A stretch of 6,250 nt of DNA from Desulfobacteraceae bacterium (lineage in GTDB: Bacteria > Desulfobacterota > Desulfobacteria > Desulfobacterales > UBA11574): contig JAOUGB010000152.1 in assembly GCA_029857875.1 (NCBI GenBank), positions 1-6,250 on the forward strand, written 5' to 3'. Position numbers and translations under genes: made by a program. Shown here piece by piece: positions 5,424 through 6,250 of the stretch. Each line of letters begins with the position of its first letter. The first letter of the stretch is position 1. Under the pieces are notes generated by a model that had not been told where the DNA came from, made no database searches, and saw only the letters and a list, made by a program, of their open reading frames with translations.

Positions 5424-5576
5424 ATGATCTTAACAATTACAGACCAGGAATTTCATGAAATGCGAATGGCAGCCATGGATGATGACAAAGATGAGGCTTT
5501 GCACATGATTAAAGAGTTCATCAAAAGGCTGGAACAGCAGAAGCATCAGGGCATGAAATCTCATCTCGATGGATAA
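5424..5576 (+). CDS. Small acidic/helical protein, second paralogue
   Basis: This is a 50-aa ORF with a plausible Shine-Dalgarno AAGAGG (5409-5414) 9 nt before ATG 5424. The start MILTITDQEF resembles the IELNISD segment of the 49-aa protein upstream. DDDKDEALHMIK (19-30) aligns with DEDKEKALEYIK there, followed by amphipathic KEFIKRLEQQ and the tail QGMKSHLDG. I know no named family; the tail looks like one I associate with hypothetical proteins of sulfate reducers, from memory only. It starts 37 bp after the tandem-Sec gene, so the two paralogues bracket that gene. The repeated arrangement suggests a shared role, perhaps as small partner proteins, but no function can be assigned. Confidence 0.7.
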   Translation: MILTITDQEFHEMRMAAMDDDKDEALHMIKEFIKRLEQQKHQGMKSHLDG

Positions 5577-5704
5577 GAAAATAGATCATTCACTGATTCC
5601 TTTCTATTTGATTTTATCGCACCAAATTTATTTCAACGACAAAAGATATCGTTTAATAACCTTTAAAAGCGTCGTCCACAGCCTGCCGGAAAGCAACGTC
5701 ATGT

Positions 5705-5788
5705 ATGGCCCCGGACAGATTTTATATCATCGTGGGATTGATCGCTTTGGCCGGCGTTTTGATCACCATGTGTTGGTCGCGCAGTTGA
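5705..5788 (+). CDS. Possible 27-aa single-span membrane peptide
   Basis: ATG 5705 opens a 27-codon frame. It encodes MAPDRFY, then a 15-17 residue hydrophobic stretch (IIVGLIALAGVLITM), and a short CWSRS tail, i.e. one membrane span with a charged N-terminus. GGAAAG at 5688-5693 is a weak, distant ribosome site. The hydrophobic block is coherent and ends near a basic residue, as in real small membrane proteins. The competing frame here (5569-5793) has mixed, less protein-like content. The TGA stop overlaps the -35 box of the next promoter. No homologue can be named; call it tentative. Confidence 0.4.
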   Translation: MAPDRFYIIVGLIALAGVLITMCWSRS

Positions 5789-5814
5789 CATAGCGAACCC
5801 CTTTTGTCTAAAAT
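5785..5814 (+). promoter_or_regulatory. Sigma70-type promoter upstream of the universal stress gene
   Basis: A consensus TTGACA (5785-5790) and TAAAAT (5809-5814) are separated by 18 bp. Transcription from here would give a leader of about 105-110 nt before ATG 5928. This starts a new transcription unit after the redox cluster. Confidence 0.65.
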
Positions 5815-5826
5815 AGTTAAACAAAG

Positions 5827-5883
5827 ATGGGAAAAAAGGAGTCAACACGGTTTGAAAAAAGCATTTTCCATGGAGCGATTTAA
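5827..5883 (+). CDS. Possible 18-codon leader ORF
   Basis: ATG 5827 opens MGKKESTRFEKSIFHGAI and ends at TAA 5881-5883, inside the leader of the universal stress gene. No Shine-Dalgarno precedes it; AAGGAG lies inside it (5832-5837). It could be a leader peptide or chance. Weak support only. Confidence 0.15.
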   Translation: MGKKESTRFEKSIFHGAI

Positions 5884-5927
5884 TTAATAAAACATTTCGA
5901 CCCTTATCTCAGATATGGAGGCAAAAA

Positions 5928-6250
5928 ATGCCCCAGAAAATTTTAATTGCATTGGATGGATCCGAAATATCTTCAAGGATTGTCGAATTTGCGGCAAAAA
6001 CCGTTTCCGAAAATTCGTTCATTACACTGTTCAGCGTAATCCCTAATGTGGACCTTTTATGCGAACTTGACCCGCCGTTCATCAAAGGATTTGCTCCAAA
6101 ACAATATCCGGATTATTGCCGAACGATTCAAGATGAAAAAAGGCGGCTTTTGGAGGAGACGCTGCAGGCCGGAAGACAAGTATTTTTGGACGCCGGCTTT
6201 AAAGCAGAATCGATTTCAACAAAAATCGAGGTAATGAAGTATGACGTCGC
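5928..6250 (+). CDS. Universal stress protein (UspA family), 3' partial
   Basis: The first 107 codons are present and the frame is open at the window end. The start MPQKILIALDGSEISSRIVE is the family's opening strand and nucleotide-contacting VDGS-type motif, followed by a helix and the second strand FITLFSVIP (31-39). A charged helical segment (about 62-90) and the strand SISTKIEV lead to KYDV, the start of the next helix. The ATP-binding G-rich motif of the ATP-type subclass would lie beyond the window, so the subclass cannot be read. The start is set by GGAGG (5917-5921), 6 nt before ATG. It has its own promoter at 5785-5814 and probably belongs to a separate stress-responsive unit. Expected full length is about 140-160 aa for a single-domain member. 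Confidence 0.9.
   Translation, partial: MPQKILIALDGSEISSRIVEFAAKTVSENSFITLFSVIPNVDLLCELDPPFIKGFAPKQYPDYCRTIQDEKRRLLEETLQAGRQVFLDAGFKAESISTKIEVMKYDV

Noticed and set aside
5569..5793. A 74-codon + strand frame after the second small protein gene
   Set aside because: It overlaps that gene's end by 8 bp and lacks its own ribosome site. Its mixed composition matches no family I know, and the frame beside it has a cleaner membrane span. It may be a remnant, but I could not support it.

Overview
The window is about 6.25 kb of bacterial DNA. Every convincing gene lies on the + strand, with short gaps, moderate GC and clear Shine-Dalgarno sites on several genes. Gene content suggests an anaerobic, selenium-using deltaproteobacterium (Desulfobacterota, Desulfobacterales-like): MTH895-type mini-thioredoxins, an ArsP-type permease, and an apparent member of the small 'CC/Se motif' protein family read through UGA. 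This taxonomic guess comes from gene content only; no marker gene is present.

Layout. (1) 2-562: a 5'-truncated exported rhodanese-like protein, then a strong 17-bp hairpin (575-614). (2) 702-1098: a sigma70-type promoter overlapped by a perfect 8-bp inverted repeat (725-746), driving an ArsR-family repressor with a CVC metal-binding box. (3) 1206-2591: a COG0701/ArsP-family permease with the CSC signature. (4) 2607-2850: a gene-free palindromic repeat element with inverted ends and nested hairpins. (5) 2882-4839: four thiol-redox genes in a row. These are a two-domain protein ending in an MTH895-like thioredoxin, a stand-alone MTH895-like thioredoxin, an exported thioredoxin-fold protein (CIPC), and a CcdA-like membrane thiol transporter. 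(6) 4864-5576: a 49-aa protein, a gene of about 101 codons interrupted only by tandem in-frame UGA UGA, and a 50-aa relative of the first small protein. (7) 5705-5788: a possible 27-aa single-span membrane peptide. (8) 5785-6250: a promoter, a leader of about 110 nt and a universal stress protein gene that runs off the window.

Working together (inference). The ArsR protein probably senses a soft metalloid such as As(III) or Sb(III) and controls the permease. The thioredoxins supply cytosolic thiol reduction, and the CcdA-like protein passes electrons across the membrane to the exported thioredoxin. The tandem-Sec protein and its two small acidic neighbours sit in the same transcription direction directly after this relay and may be a specialised thiol/selenol partner. 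The exact substrate cannot be read from the sequence.

The main discovery candidate is the gene at 5081-5386. Two adjacent UGA codons fall where relatives carry Cys-Cys, and a 6-bp stem with a GG-starting 5-nt loop lies 21-24 nt downstream, as expected for a bacterial SECIS element.
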